Of a stretch of 64,000 nt of DNA, positions 1 through 8,221 are shown piece by piece. The notes under the pieces were generated by a model. It did not search any database, was not told the origin of the DNA, and was given only the letters and a program-made list of their open reading frames with translations. The position numbers and the translations under genes are program-made. The stretch comes from Superficieibacter electus (lineage in GTDB: Bacteria > Pseudomonadota > Gammaproteobacteria > Enterobacterales > Enterobacteriaceae), in the NCBI RefSeq assembly GCF_002915575.1, contig NZ_PQGD01000012.1, positions 62,001 through 126,000 of the forward strand. The letters are read 5' to 3'. The number at the start of each line of letters is the position of its first letter. The first letter of the stretch is position 1.

Positions 1-503
1 AATGAAATGGCGACAATGGCCGTCTCCAGCCCGGCCCCTAACGCGGCAGCGAAAGCCAGCGCCAGGATCAGCGAGGGGAACGACAGCACAATGTCGGTAA
101 AGCGCATCAGGATGGTATCCGTTCTGCCGCCGACAAAGCCGGAGACCACGCCGATGACCAGGCCAATCGGCCCGACAATCAACGAGACCGCCAGAATGGT
201 GGCGATGGTGATCCGCGCGCCGAAAATCAGGCGAGAGAAAATATCGCGGCCAAACTCATCGGTTCCCGCCAGGTGCGCCAGCCCCGGCGGCTGAAAGGCC
301 GCACTCAGGTTCTGGGCCGCCGGATCGTAAGGGGCCAGCCACGGGGCGAAAACCGCGCAAATCACCAGCATAAACAGGATAACAAAGCCGACCAGCCCCA
401 GCGGCTCCCGTGACAGTTTTGCCCAAAGGCCGGGTAGCCCCGCCAGCACGCCTCTGCCCGTACCGGGCGTTTTGCCCTGACCCACAAGGTCTTGCGCACT
501 CAT
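1..503 (-). CDS. ABC transporter permease, DppC-like (partial)
   Basis: Second inner-membrane permease of a peptide/oligosaccharide ABC importer; only about the first 167 residues are inside the window, and the reading frame is open to base 1. The ATG (501-503) overlaps the TGA of the upstream permease gene in an ATGA arrangement, which fixes the start. A cytoplasmic N-terminus is followed by a hydrophobic segment near residues 36-54, then the typical DppC sequences LAPYDP and GTDEFGRDIFSRLI, and two more membrane segments. This matches the OppC_N plus BPD_transp_1 layout of DppC/OppC proteins. The ATPase genes would be expected beyond base 1. Substrate cannot be read from the permease. Confidence 0.88.
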   Translation of the reverse strand, partial: MSAQDLVGQGKTPGTGRGVLAGLPGLWAKLSREPLGLVGFVILFMLVICAVFAPWLAPYDPAAQNLSAAFQPPGLAHLAGTDEFGRDIFSRLIFGARITIATILAVSLIVGPIGLVIGVVSGFVGGRTDTILMRFTDIVLSFPSLILALAFAAALGAGLETAIVAIS

Positions 504-1528
504 ACCGTGGCCTCCCGGGTGCGTGGATCAAGCATCAGGTACGCCAGATCCGAGATAAAATTCAGCAGCATAAAAATCGCGCCGATGATGAGCGTGCCCG
601 CCAGAATGGCGTTCATATCGCCAATCATCAGGGCGTTGGTCATGTACTGGCCGATCCCCGGCCAGGAAAAGACGATTTCCGTGACCACTGCGCCCTCCAG
701 CAGGTTGCCGTAAGAGATGGCCAGCACGGTGATAAGCTGCACGGAAATATTCGGCAGCAAATGACGCGTCACGATGCGGGTGCTGGACGCGCCTTTGGCC
801 CGCGCGGCGACAACGTAATCCTGATTGAGTTGCTCGAGGGTAAAGCTGCGGGTCATACGCGTGATGTAGGCCATCGCGGAGTACGCCAGGATGCAGGCGG
901 GCAGAATAATGTGATGCACGGCATTCCAGAAGGTCTCGGTATCCCCTTCCAGTAAGCTATCGACCAGCAGCAGACCGGTTTTCGGCTCCACGATGCCATC
1001 AAGGTACGTATCCACGCGCCCCGGCCCGCCGACCCAGGCCAGGGTGGCGTAGAAAATAACCAACCCCACCACGCCAAACCAGAAGACCGGTATTGAACTG
1101 CCGACCAGCGAGATCACCCGGGCGAACTGGTCAATCCAGGTATCGCGATAAAATGCCGCCAGCATTCCCAGCGGCACGCCAATCAGCGTCGAGATAATGA
1201 CCGCGAAGGTGGCCAGTTCAAACGTCGCCGGAAACGCCTGCGCCAGATCCTGAGTAACCGGGTTGCCGGTGAGAATGGCGGTGCCCATGTCACCGTGCAA
1301 CAACGAAGTCAGGTAGATCCAGAACTGCTGGTAAACCGGCAGATCGAGACCCAGCTTTTGCCGCATGGCCTCAAACGCCGCCGGGTCCGCCAGCTCGCCG
1401 CCCACCGCGCCAACCGGATCATTGGGCAGCACCCGGCCAATGATAAACGTCACCACCAGCAGGGCAAACATGCTCACCAGTAGCTGTTGCAGCCGTTTGA
1501 TGATTTCCAGTAACGTGAATTCCTTCAT
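500..1528 (-). CDS. ABC transporter permease, DppB-like
   Basis: Inner-membrane permease of a Dpp/Opp-type importer, 342 residues, normal for DppB. An N-terminal membrane helix (about residues 14-32) precedes a periplasmic region and a cluster of five further hydrophobic segments. The EAA-type loop that contacts the ATPase is visible as YVVAARAKGASSTRI near residue 245. It follows the binding-protein gene by 14 bases and overlaps the next permease gene by 4 bases, so translation is probably coupled. Family membership is clear; substrate is inferred only from the neighbouring kinase and regulator. Confidence 0.9.
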   Translation of the reverse strand: MKEFTLLEIIKRLQQLLVSMFALLVVTFIIGRVLPNDPVGAVGGELADPAAFEAMRQKLGLDLPVYQQFWIYLTSLLHGDMGTAILTGNPVTQDLAQAFPATFELATFAVIISTLIGVPLGMLAAFYRDTWIDQFARVISLVGSSIPVFWFGVVGLVIFYATLAWVGGPGRVDTYLDGIVEPKTGLLLVDSLLEGDTETFWNAVHHIILPACILAYSAMAYITRMTRSFTLEQLNQDYVVAARAKGASSTRIVTRHLLPNISVQLITVLAISYGNLLEGAVVTEIVFSWPGIGQYMTNALMIGDMNAILAGTLIIGAIFMLLNFISDLAYLMLDPRTREATV

Positions 1529-1542
1529 GATTCCCGTCTCTC

Positions 1543-3138
1543 TTATTTTGCCTTGGTGACGTGCTCCAGCCGGTTAAGCGACCAGAGATTAGTGGTGTAA
1601 CCTTTTACGTCATCCTGCAAGACAATGGGTGCAAAAGACTCGAACATCGGCAATACGGCAGGCTTCGCCGCGACAAATTTTTCCTGAAGGGTTTTAATCA
1701 GCGCCGCGCGTTTAGCCGGGTCGCGTTCGCTGCTGGCCTGGTTACGCAGGGTATTGAGCTCCGGGATATCCCACGCCGAGCGCCAGACGAAATTACCGGC
1801 ATTTTTCGCTTCCAGTCGGTTATCCGGGTTAGTCACAAAATCGTTCATTGCGCCCAACGCATTGGGCATAATCGCCGTGGCCTGCGGCAGCAGCAGATCG
1901 AAATCACGCGCGCGGTGCGCCGAGACAATATCCGCCCCGTTGCCCTGTTTGATCTCAATATGAATGCCGACCTGAGCGAAGTTGGCCTGGAGTGCGGTGG
2001 CGATGTCCACGCGCGGCGGCTGGGCAATGGTTTTCAGAGTGAGGGTTAATCCGTCCGGGTAGCCCGCCTCGGCCAGCAGTGTTTTCGCTTTCTCCGGCTG
2101 GAACGACCAGTCCGGATTGGCAATCGCCCCCGCCCAGTCTTCCGGCACCGGTACGTTACGCTGGCGACCATACGGCCCCAGAATGGTGTTGGCGATGCCT
2201 TTATAATCAATTGAATACGCCAGCGCTTCACGCACCAGCGGGTTATCCAGTGGCTTACGACCGGCGTTCATCGCCAGCACATAGAAGCCGCCGATTTTGA
2301 CCTGCTCAACCTTAAACCCGCTTTTGCCGGTGAACGATTTCACATCAGGCGCGGTGAGCGCATTAGCAATATCCACGTCGCCGCGCGCCAGCATCAGTCT
2401 TGCGGTCTGGCTTTCCGGCACGTGGCGCATAATTACGCGTTTCATCGCCGGTTTATCGCCCCAGAAGGCGTTATTTGCTTCCAGGATAACCGTTTCATTC
2501 GGCACCCAGCGACGCAGGGTAAAGGGTCCCGATCCGGCGACGTGCGTGCGCAGCCACGCGTTGCCATAGTCGTTATGATCGACGTGTTTTTCGACTTCAA
2601 CACTGTCCACGATGCTGGAAATGCCCATCGCCAGGCGGTATAGCATATCTTCGGCGGTGACTTTATCGGTCAGATTGATGCGAAAGGTTTTTTCGTCGAT
2701 CACTTTTATCAGCGAGTCGATATTCTCCGCCGTGTAGCCCGCGCTTTTGTAATAGGCGGACGCGGACTGGTTGAGCTTCAGCAGGCGGGTCAGCGAAAAC
2801 GCGACGTCTTTTGCGGTTACCGGATTGCCGGAGGAAAACGTGGCGTCACGCAGATGAAACGTAATCCCGGTATCGTCAATGTCCCACTTCTCCGCCAGTT
2901 GCGGTTTTATGGTGTTCTTGTCCGCGTCGTCAGAGTACACCAGCCGATCGTAAACTGCCGCCAGTACTTCCTGGGTTTTCGGCTCGGTGCCCTGCTGCGG
3001 GTCGACTGACAGCACCTGGGCAAGCGAGGTGGCGATCACCAGTTGATTATCAGGCGTCGCCGCCTGACTCAATGGCGCAACGGTAAGGCTGGCGGCGAAT
3101 GCCATGCCTGCTATCAACGTCTTACTGAAGAGTTTCAT
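1543..3138 (-). CDS. ABC transporter periplasmic substrate-binding protein (SBP family 5)
   Basis: Periplasmic solute receptor of the Dpp/Opp class (SBP_bac_5), 531 residues. Residues 1-26 form a signal peptide: MKLF, a hydrophobic core and a cut after PLSQA. The body shows family sequences such as DPQQGTEPKTQEVLAAVYDRLVY near the N-terminus and an ALAYSIDYKGI segment typical of DppA-like proteins. The gene lies 13 bases after the kinase gene and 14 before the DppB-like permease, so all are probably one transcript. Proteins of this class carry peptides, but in Vibrio a Dpp-type system beside a BadF-type kinase imports chitin oligosaccharides. An amino-sugar ligand is therefore a reasonable inference here, not shown. 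Confidence 0.9.
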   Translation of the reverse strand: MKLFSKTLIAGMAFAASLTVAPLSQAATPDNQLVIATSLAQVLSVDPQQGTEPKTQEVLAAVYDRLVYSDDADKNTIKPQLAEKWDIDDTGITFHLRDATFSSGNPVTAKDVAFSLTRLLKLNQSASAYYKSAGYTAENIDSLIKVIDEKTFRINLTDKVTAEDMLYRLAMGISSIVDSVEVEKHVDHNDYGNAWLRTHVAGSGPFTLRRWVPNETVILEANNAFWGDKPAMKRVIMRHVPESQTARLMLARGDVDIANALTAPDVKSFTGKSGFKVEQVKIGGFYVLAMNAGRKPLDNPLVREALAYSIDYKGIANTILGPYGRQRNVPVPEDWAGAIANPDWSFQPEKAKTLLAEAGYPDGLTLTLKTIAQPPRVDIATALQANFAQVGIHIEIKQGNGADIVSAHRARDFDLLLPQATAIMPNALGAMNDFVTNPDNRLEAKNAGNFVWRSAWDIPELNTLRNQASSERDPAKRAALIKTLQEKFVAAKPAVLPMFESFAPIVLQDDVKGYTTNLWSLNRLEHVTKAK

Positions 3139-3151
3139 CAGGTATTCTCCA

Positions 3152-4108
3152 TCACATGAAGAGGCGGTTGGTCGCAGGCAAGGCGGAACGGGTCATTTCC
3201 TGTTGCGACGTGAGGTAAAGATGGCGTGCAAAATTGAGCGCGCCTTTCACCGGCGGCTCCAGCAGCAGCGCCGTTTCGGTATCGTCACCGACCAGGCGGC
3301 GCACTTCCCGGGTAAAGGCGTTAAACAATAAAGGCTGGCTGATAATGACGCCGCCAGCGCAGACCACCGTGCTGACATCGCCTTTTCTCTCTTTCAACAA
3401 TGCCACCTGCCCGGCCAGTACGCGGGCATGATGCTCAATGATCTCCAGCGCACGAACGGAGCCATTATTGGCTGCGTCGAAAACCAGCGAGGCGGCTTTC
3501 GCCCACATGCGCGGTTCCGTCGTGGAGAAAACGTATTCCAGACCGTGAGGATGATCGATGGAAAACCAGGCCAGGAAGTCGTCAATAAACGGATCGCGCT
3601 CACCGCGATCGTAAACCGCCAGCGCCGCTTTCGCGGCATCTCTGACGATGCCTGCCGCACCGCCCTCATCGCCAAAAATCCAGCCCCAGCCGCCCACCGT
3701 CAGCGCGCTGTCGCCAACGGTCGCGGTCACAGACGAGCCGGTTCCGGCAATCAGCCCGGTGCCAGAGGTTTTCCCGTGCGCCAGAATAAGAAGATGGGAG
3801 TCGTTGAGCACGCGCACCAGCGGGTAACGGGCGGCGAGCGGCGCACGAAGCACAGCTTCCTGCTCGGGCGTGTCGTTACCGTGTACGCCAGCCACGACGG
3901 CGGCAACCACGCCCAAGCCGCGGGTTGCCGTCTCAACCAGCATCACCAGCGCGCTGGCGCGTTGCTGTCCATCCAGGCTTACCCAGCCGGTGCTTTCATG
4001 CACCTCATCGAGCAACAGAGCACCATCGCTGGCAGAGGCAATCTGGATATGGGTCTTACTTCCTCCCGCATCGATACCCACAAGAAGCAGTTGTTTACTT
4101 CGGCTCAT
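3152..4108 (-). CDS. BadF/BadG-type N-acetylglucosamine or glucosamine kinase
   Basis: Probable cytoplasmic ATP-dependent amino-sugar kinase of the ASKHA fold, 318 residues. The phosphate-1 loop is GIDAGGSKT (residues 11-19), a central NDSH motif follows, then the adenosine/phosphate-2 region GTGLIAGTGSS and GGWGWIFGDEGGAA, all typical of BadF/BadG/BcrA/BcrD and human NAGK-type kinases. It is the first gene of the operon with the Dpp-type importer and diverges from a ROK regulator. This suggests that the transported compound is phosphorylated on entry to the cell or after hydrolysis. No glycosidase or deaminase is visible inside the window. Exact sugar is not known. Confidence 0.82.
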   Translation of the reverse strand: MSRSKQLLLVGIDAGGSKTHIQIASASDGALLLDEVHESTGWVSLDGQQRASALVMLVETATRGLGVVAAVVAGVHGNDTPEQEAVLRAPLAARYPLVRVLNDSHLLILAHGKTSGTGLIAGTGSSVTATVGDSALTVGGWGWIFGDEGGAAGIVRDAAKAALAVYDRGERDPFIDDFLAWFSIDHPHGLEYVFSTTEPRMWAKAASLVFDAANNGSVRALEIIEHHARVLAGQVALLKERKGDVSTVVCAGGVIISQPLLFNAFTREVRRLVGDDTETALLLEPPVKGALNFARHLYLTSQQEMTRSALPATNRLFM

Positions 4109-4149
4109 TTTTAGTGGTTTCCTGAGATGTTGTCGATCAAGAGAAAAGG

Positions 4150-4208
4150 CTCAGATAGCGCCGCCGGGGCCCTGGTGTTGGCATGTAAAACAGGTTGCGC
4201 TATCTGAG
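4150..4208. promoter_or_regulatory. Widely spaced 12-bp inverted repeat in the kinase/ROK divergent promoter
   Basis: CTCAGATAGCGC at 4150-4161 is repeated as its exact reverse complement GCGCTATCTGAG at 4197-4208, with 35 bases between. The pair sits in the 214-base gap between the kinase start (4108) and the ROK regulator start (4323). A TATAAT box at 4249-4254 faces the ROK gene. ROK repressors such as NagC bind paired operators and can form loops, so this is a candidate for two operator half-sites; a long mRNA hairpin in the kinase leader is the alternative. Confidence 0.5.
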
Positions 4209-4322
4209 AAATTGTTTATTTTTTGTATATATTAAAGTTACCGACTTTTATAATTGGGTCAAGGGTCATTGTTGTGAAGTGCATAGCATTTATTTATATT
4301 TAAATGACTCAGGGAGACACGC

Positions 4323-5540
4323 ATGAATACAGGCAATGAACCAGCACTAACGGAGGTGGCCCAGGCAGTCTTTGCCCGTCTCCTTGCACTTGGCGAAGCC
4401 ACCCGAAAGCAACTCGCAGAAGGCACCGGCTTTAGTTTCCCCTCCGTCACCGTCGCGCTCGCTGAACTTACGGCACGAAATAACGTGAGCGAATTACGCC
4501 GTGAACAGGGCGCACGTGGACGTGCCACGATTGTCTATGGCGTGAGCGATGACGCAGGCTGGGTGCTGGGCGTGGATATCGGCTCAACGCAAATCAGCTA
4601 CGTAGGCCGGGCGCTGAACGGGAAGTGTCTTGGCAGTGGCAGTATCAAACGCGAGAAATCCACGGTACATCCGGGAACCCTGGCAGGGGAGCTTATCGCC
4701 AGCGCCGCCGATCTTGGCGCGCTTAACGCCGCACCGCTGGCGGTGACGGTCGCCATCAATCAGGTGGTGCCGCGCCAGCTCATGCATCCCCATCGCCCGC
4801 GTTCTCTGGCGTTAGACATCGCCGAAACCTTTGCTGCCTGCTGCGGGCTGCCTTCCTCCACGCCGTTTATTCTGGAAAACAACGTTAACTGTGCGGCGGT
4901 CACGGAACATCAGCAGGGTCTGATGAGCGGTCATGAAGATGCGGCTTATATGCAGATTGGCGTCGGTATCGGGCTGGGATTTTTTGCCGACGGCACGCTG
5001 ATCCGTGGCGGACAAGGCATAAGCGGCGAGCTTGCGCAAATCCCGCTGTCCTGGAGCCACAGCCGTTCTTCCGGGCCGGATGCCATTGAGCAACGTTATG
5101 GTTCGGCAGGATTAATGAAACGCGTGGCGGAATGTTTTCAGTCAGACGAGAGTCATTCTCCTGACTCGCCGGAGGCGCTTTTTGCCCTCGGCGCAACGGG
5201 GGATGAACGCGCGCAAAATCTGATGTATGAGCACAGCGTGGCATTGGGCCGCATCGCTGCTGCTGCTGCGACCATTCTCGATCCCAGTATTCTGGTGCTG
5301 GGCGGCGGGTTATCCCGCAATCCGGCGTTTGCCCGCATGATTGCCGACGAGTTTGCCAGTCGGAATCAGGATACCCATATCGCCATTTCACAGCGGGGAA
5401 CAGAAGCGACGGTAGAAGGCGCGTGTTTGCTGGCGCGGGATTATGCCATTACCCGCATCGCCACCCGTTTTCACCGGCCCGTTTGCGCACGGCCGACGCT
5501 GTTGCCCGGCACACAGGCATTAGCCGCTGCGGCAACATGA
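4323..5540 (+). CDS. ROK family transcriptional regulator (NagC/XylR type)
   Basis: Probable sugar-responsive repressor, 405 residues. Residues about 12-60 form a winged helix-turn-helix (KQLAEGTGFSFPSVTVALAEL), and residues 80 onward form a ROK sugar-kinase-like domain with GVDIGSTQ (83-90), ENNVN (185-189) and GVGIGLGFF. The usual ROK GEIGH-type motif reads GISGELAQ (232-239), so the histidine is replaced by glutamine, and no CxCGxxGC zinc cluster follows. The protein is therefore likely a non-catalytic regulator with an altered sugar pocket. It diverges from the BadF-type kinase and ABC operon, its likely target. The ATG at 4323 has an AGGGAGACAC sequence upstream. Confidence 0.85.
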   Translation: MNTGNEPALTEVAQAVFARLLALGEATRKQLAEGTGFSFPSVTVALAELTARNNVSELRREQGARGRATIVYGVSDDAGWVLGVDIGSTQISYVGRALNGKCLGSGSIKREKSTVHPGTLAGELIASAADLGALNAAPLAVTVAINQVVPRQLMHPHRPRSLALDIAETFAACCGLPSSTPFILENNVNCAAVTEHQQGLMSGHEDAAYMQIGVGIGLGFFADGTLIRGGQGISGELAQIPLSWSHSRSSGPDAIEQRYGSAGLMKRVAECFQSDESHSPDSPEALFALGATGDERAQNLMYEHSVALGRIAAAAATILDPSILVLGGGLSRNPAFARMIADEFASRNQDTHIAISQRGTEATVEGACLLARDYAITRIATRFHRPVCARPTLLPGTQALAAAAT

Positions 5541-5552
5541 TGTAAAACACGC

Positions 5553-5612
5553 TCGCGCCGCAGGCCGAACCTGCCTGGCGGCGCTGCGCTTGCACAGGCC
5601 TACAAATGACGT
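5553..5612. repeat. Imperfect REP-like inverted sequence
   Basis: GC-rich stretch containing CGCCGCAGGCC and GGCGGCGCTGCGCTTG, related to the arms of enterobacterial REP elements. It lies just after the ROK gene and before the 77-bp tandem units, so the whole 298-base gap 5541-5838 is repeat DNA without a gene. Confidence 0.5.
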
Positions 5613-5623
5613 GTACCGCCGCG

Positions 5624-5841
5624 TAGGCCGGGTAAGGCGAAGCCGCCACCCGGCAGGCCGTGTAAAGCGCCCCATTTTTACGCCTCAGCCGCGCAGCCCG
5701 TAGGCTGGGTAAGGCGAAGCCGCCACCCGGCAGGCCGTGTAAAGCGTCCCATTTTTACCCCTCAGCCGCGCAGCCCGTAGGCTGGGTAAGGCGAAGCCGC
5801 CACCCGGCAGGCCGTGCACAGCGCCCCATTTTTACCCGTCA
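5624..5841. repeat. Three tandem 77-bp REP-containing units
   Basis: Units start at 5624, 5701 and 5778; each begins TAGGC(C/T)GGGTAAGGCG, carries the REP palindrome AAGCCGCCACCCGGCAGGCC, and ends with CCCATTTTTAC and a TCAG. Spacing is exactly 77 bases twice. The third unit runs into the TCA (5839-5841) that is the stop codon of the TonB receptor on the minus strand. The repeats lie between two genes that converge, and may act as a transcription or mRNA-stability element. Confidence 0.85.
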
Positions 5842-7824
5842 GAAATTATACGTCAGCCCCACCGTATAACGACGGCCATCAAGCACCGTGTCGTAGGTGT
5901 CATAATCAATCTGCTTATCCAGCGCGTTATACACCCCGGCGGAAACCAGCAGGTTTTTATTGGCGTTGTAGCGCAAGCCCAAATCGATTTGCGTATACGA
6001 CGGCGTGCCCTGAGACATGGAGGTGCGGCTCAGGTATTCCGAGGTTTTACCGCGCAGGTTCAGACGACTCCAGAAACCGACGTCCTGCGTGGCCTGCCAG
6101 TCCAGCGTGGTGTTAAACATATGTTTTGGCATTTTGTTCAACGGCTTGCCGGAGAACTGGCCGCTTTTCTGCTCGGATTCGGTATAGGTGTAATTCGCGG
6201 TCAGGTTCAGATCGCGCACGATTTCCCAGCCGAAACTGGATTCCACACCGCGCATGTTCGCTTTATCAACGTTCACACGATCGCTGACGAAATCGTAGCT
6301 ATGGTTGCCGATGGTACAGGCCGGATCGGCGCTGCTGTTACAGCGGCGAACTTCGGTGATCTTGTCTTTAAAATCGGTGTTAAACAGAGTAATACCGGCG
6401 TTGAGATTGTCATTATTATCCCATAACAACGCGATCTCTTCGCTCAGGCTCTTCTCCGGCTTCAGATCCGGGTTGCCAACGATGATGCCGTCAAGACGTC
6501 CGCCGCCTGTCACCTGGCCCCAGCTTGCTGAGGACTGGCGCAGATCCGGTGCACGGTAGCCCGCTGAAACGCCGCCTTTCAGAGTCCACTGCTCAGCAAG
6601 ATGCCAGACGCCATAGCCACGCGGCGTCCAGTTGGTGCCGTAGTTTTCGTCTTTATCCATGCGCAGGCCGCCGGTCAGGGTAAAGCTGTCGGTCATCGCC
6701 CACTCATCTTCCGTGAACAGCGCCCAGCTCCAGCGGGTCAGCTTATTCAGGCCATCCGCCGCCTCAAGTTGGTTGCCGTTATCGTTCAGTTTTTCATAAC
6801 GGTACTGACCGCCGACGGTCAGGGTGTGATCGCCGAGGAAGATCTGGTTCTGGTTATTAAAGGTGGTGTTATACGATTTCATGTCACGGCCAGGGTTGGT
6901 CGATTTTTCCTGCTGGAGATAGCTGGTGGTGTTGAAGTCATCATAATAGCCATTATGGGTTAAGCCATACGTCGTATGCTCATAGCGGCTTTTACTCGGG
7001 CTGTTAGGCGTGCAGGTAGTGCCACGGCAGCTTTCAGAGGCCATCGACATGCCCGGCGTGCTGTTGCGGTCCTGTAATTCACGCGCAACGTCGAGGTCAA
7101 AATCGTTTTTCTCATCCGGCGTAAAATTCAGCGTCACGCCACCGTTACGTAATTTTTGCTCGTTATAGCCGTTAACAATCTGGTCTTCCGCACGGCGCGA
7201 TAATAACCCGGTAATTTTCGCGCCCAGCAGGCCGTCAATAATCGGGCCGGAAGCGTAAGCGTCGGTCTGGAATAAATCGCCGGATTTATTATTTTCCTGG
7301 AATGTGGCATCACCGTGCAGCGAGCCGGTCCAGCCTAAATTATTCGACACCTTTTTGGTAATCACGTTAATGACGCCGCCCATTGCATCGGAGCCATATA
7401 ATGATGACATCGGTCCGCGAATAACTTCAATGCGTTCGATGGATTCCAGCGGCGGCAGCCAGCCCTGTTCAATACCGGAATTATCGCTGTTAGGGCGCGT
7501 GCCGCGCGTGCTAATACGCTTACCGTTGACAAGGAATAAGGTGTACTGGGAAGACATGCCGCGAATACTAATATCGCTGCTGCTCCCGCCGCCGGTGACT
7601 ACCACGCCGGGGACGTCTTTTAACGCATCGGTGACGTCACGGTAGGCTTTATCTTCTATTTGCGCTTTGGAAATAACGGAAATAGAGGCCGGGGCATTCT
7701 GGATTTTTTGTTCAAAGCCGGTGGCGCTGACCACCATAGTATCTTGTTCAGCAGAACAGACGCTGGCTGAAAATGTGGCGAGAGAGAACGCTGTGGCCAG
7801 TAATTTAACGCGAGATATTGTCAT
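5839..7824 (-). CDS. TonB-dependent outer-membrane receptor, CirA/FepA-like
   Basis: Outer-membrane siderophore or catecholate receptor, 661 residues from the chosen ATG. AAGGA at six bases before this ATG supports it over the ATG two codons upstream. A signal peptide ends near SVCSA, followed by a TonB box DTMVVSATG, a plug domain (about residues 40-150, with IRGMSSQYTLFLVNGKRI and GPMSSLYGSDAMGGVINVIT) and a beta-barrel ending in the expected aromatic residue (VGLTYNF). Two short cysteine pairs (in SCRGTTC and CNSSADPAC) probably form loop disulfides. Length is close to CirA (663), but I cannot assign a particular siderophore. Upstream Fur- and CRP-like sites fit iron and catabolite control. 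Confidence 0.9.
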   Translation of the reverse strand: MTISRVKLLATAFSLATFSASVCSAEQDTMVVSATGFEQKIQNAPASISVISKAQIEDKAYRDVTDALKDVPGVVVTGGGSSSDISIRGMSSQYTLFLVNGKRISTRGTRPNSDNSGIEQGWLPPLESIERIEVIRGPMSSLYGSDAMGGVINVITKKVSNNLGWTGSLHGDATFQENNKSGDLFQTDAYASGPIIDGLLGAKITGLLSRRAEDQIVNGYNEQKLRNGGVTLNFTPDEKNDFDLDVARELQDRNSTPGMSMASESCRGTTCTPNSPSKSRYEHTTYGLTHNGYYDDFNTTSYLQQEKSTNPGRDMKSYNTTFNNQNQIFLGDHTLTVGGQYRYEKLNDNGNQLEAADGLNKLTRWSWALFTEDEWAMTDSFTLTGGLRMDKDENYGTNWTPRGYGVWHLAEQWTLKGGVSAGYRAPDLRQSSASWGQVTGGGRLDGIIVGNPDLKPEKSLSEEIALLWDNNDNLNAGITLFNTDFKDKITEVRRCNSSADPACTIGNHSYDFVSDRVNVDKANMRGVESSFGWEIVRDLNLTANYTYTESEQKSGQFSGKPLNKMPKHMFNTTLDWQATQDVGFWSRLNLRGKTSEYLSRTSMSQGTPSYTQIDLGLRYNANKNLLVSAGVYNALDKQIDYDTYDTVLDGRRYTVGLTYNF

Positions 7825-7952
7825 TTTCATTCCTTAGAATAAAAAGCACCCGTAAAAAAAGTGTGCTTATAAAAAAGTGCAAAATTTTTATAAAAAGCTT
7901 TTATAGAGAGTGAAACGCCGCGATTTTAAAAAACAAAGATGAGAATGTAAAC

Positions 7953-7973
7953 ATTAATGAGAATTGTTAGCAT
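7953..7973 (-). promoter_or_regulatory. Fur-box-like site upstream of the TonB receptor
   Basis: The stretch TTAATGAGAATTGTTAGCAT resembles the Fur consensus GATAATGATAATCATTATC with its repeated NAT(A/T)AT units, and a related GATGAGAATG lies just before it at about 7939. It is about 130 bases upstream of the receptor start. Confidence 0.55.
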
Positions 7974-7979
7974 TTGTAA

Positions 7980-7995
7980 CGTGATCTTCGTCACA
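7980..7995. promoter_or_regulatory. CRP-like site
   Basis: CGTGATCTTCGTCACA fits the CRP consensus TGTGA-N6-TCACA with one mismatch. It is seven bases from the Fur-like site. E. coli cirA is known to respond to both Fur and CRP, so the pair is consistent with control of the receptor. The rest of the 397-base gap (7825-8221) is AT-rich with no gene visible. Confidence 0.6.
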
Positions 7996-8172
7996 CTTTA
8001 TTCTCCAATAGAATACCCGCTAATTTTAGCAGGGTTATTATTTAGCCCCAGTTCATAACGGGAGCGTTATTTAAGGAGAAATACGCTTTTACCTGTTTTT
8101 TATCAGGGCGATACACTTTGTGTGTTTTTTATTTCTTTAAAAAGAAGTCAGTTACGCTTGTGGGCCAATGCT

Positions 8173-8202
8173 TTGCCAAATTTAAAGTAAACTCATCATA
8201 AT
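8173..8202 (+). promoter_or_regulatory. Candidate promoter of the GGDEF gene
   Basis: TTGCCA (8173-8178) and CATAAT (8197-8202) are 18 bases apart, and would start transcription shortly before the GTG/TTG start region at 8222-8234. Seen by eye only; no operator is evident. Confidence 0.35.
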
Positions 8203-8221
8203 CCACTCGTTATTTGTCTCT

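Noticed and set aside
256-531. Minus-strand frame of 91 codons near the left edge
   Set aside because: It overlaps the DppC-like gene in another frame; the real gene starts at 503 and runs off the window.
3428-4114. Long open frame of 228 codons on the plus strand
   Set aside because: It lies opposite the BadF-type kinase, has no ribosome site or family likeness and reflects codon bias of the true gene.
5624-5841. Possible CRISPR array
   Set aside because: The 77-base units are contiguous with no variable spacers and contain REP palindromes.
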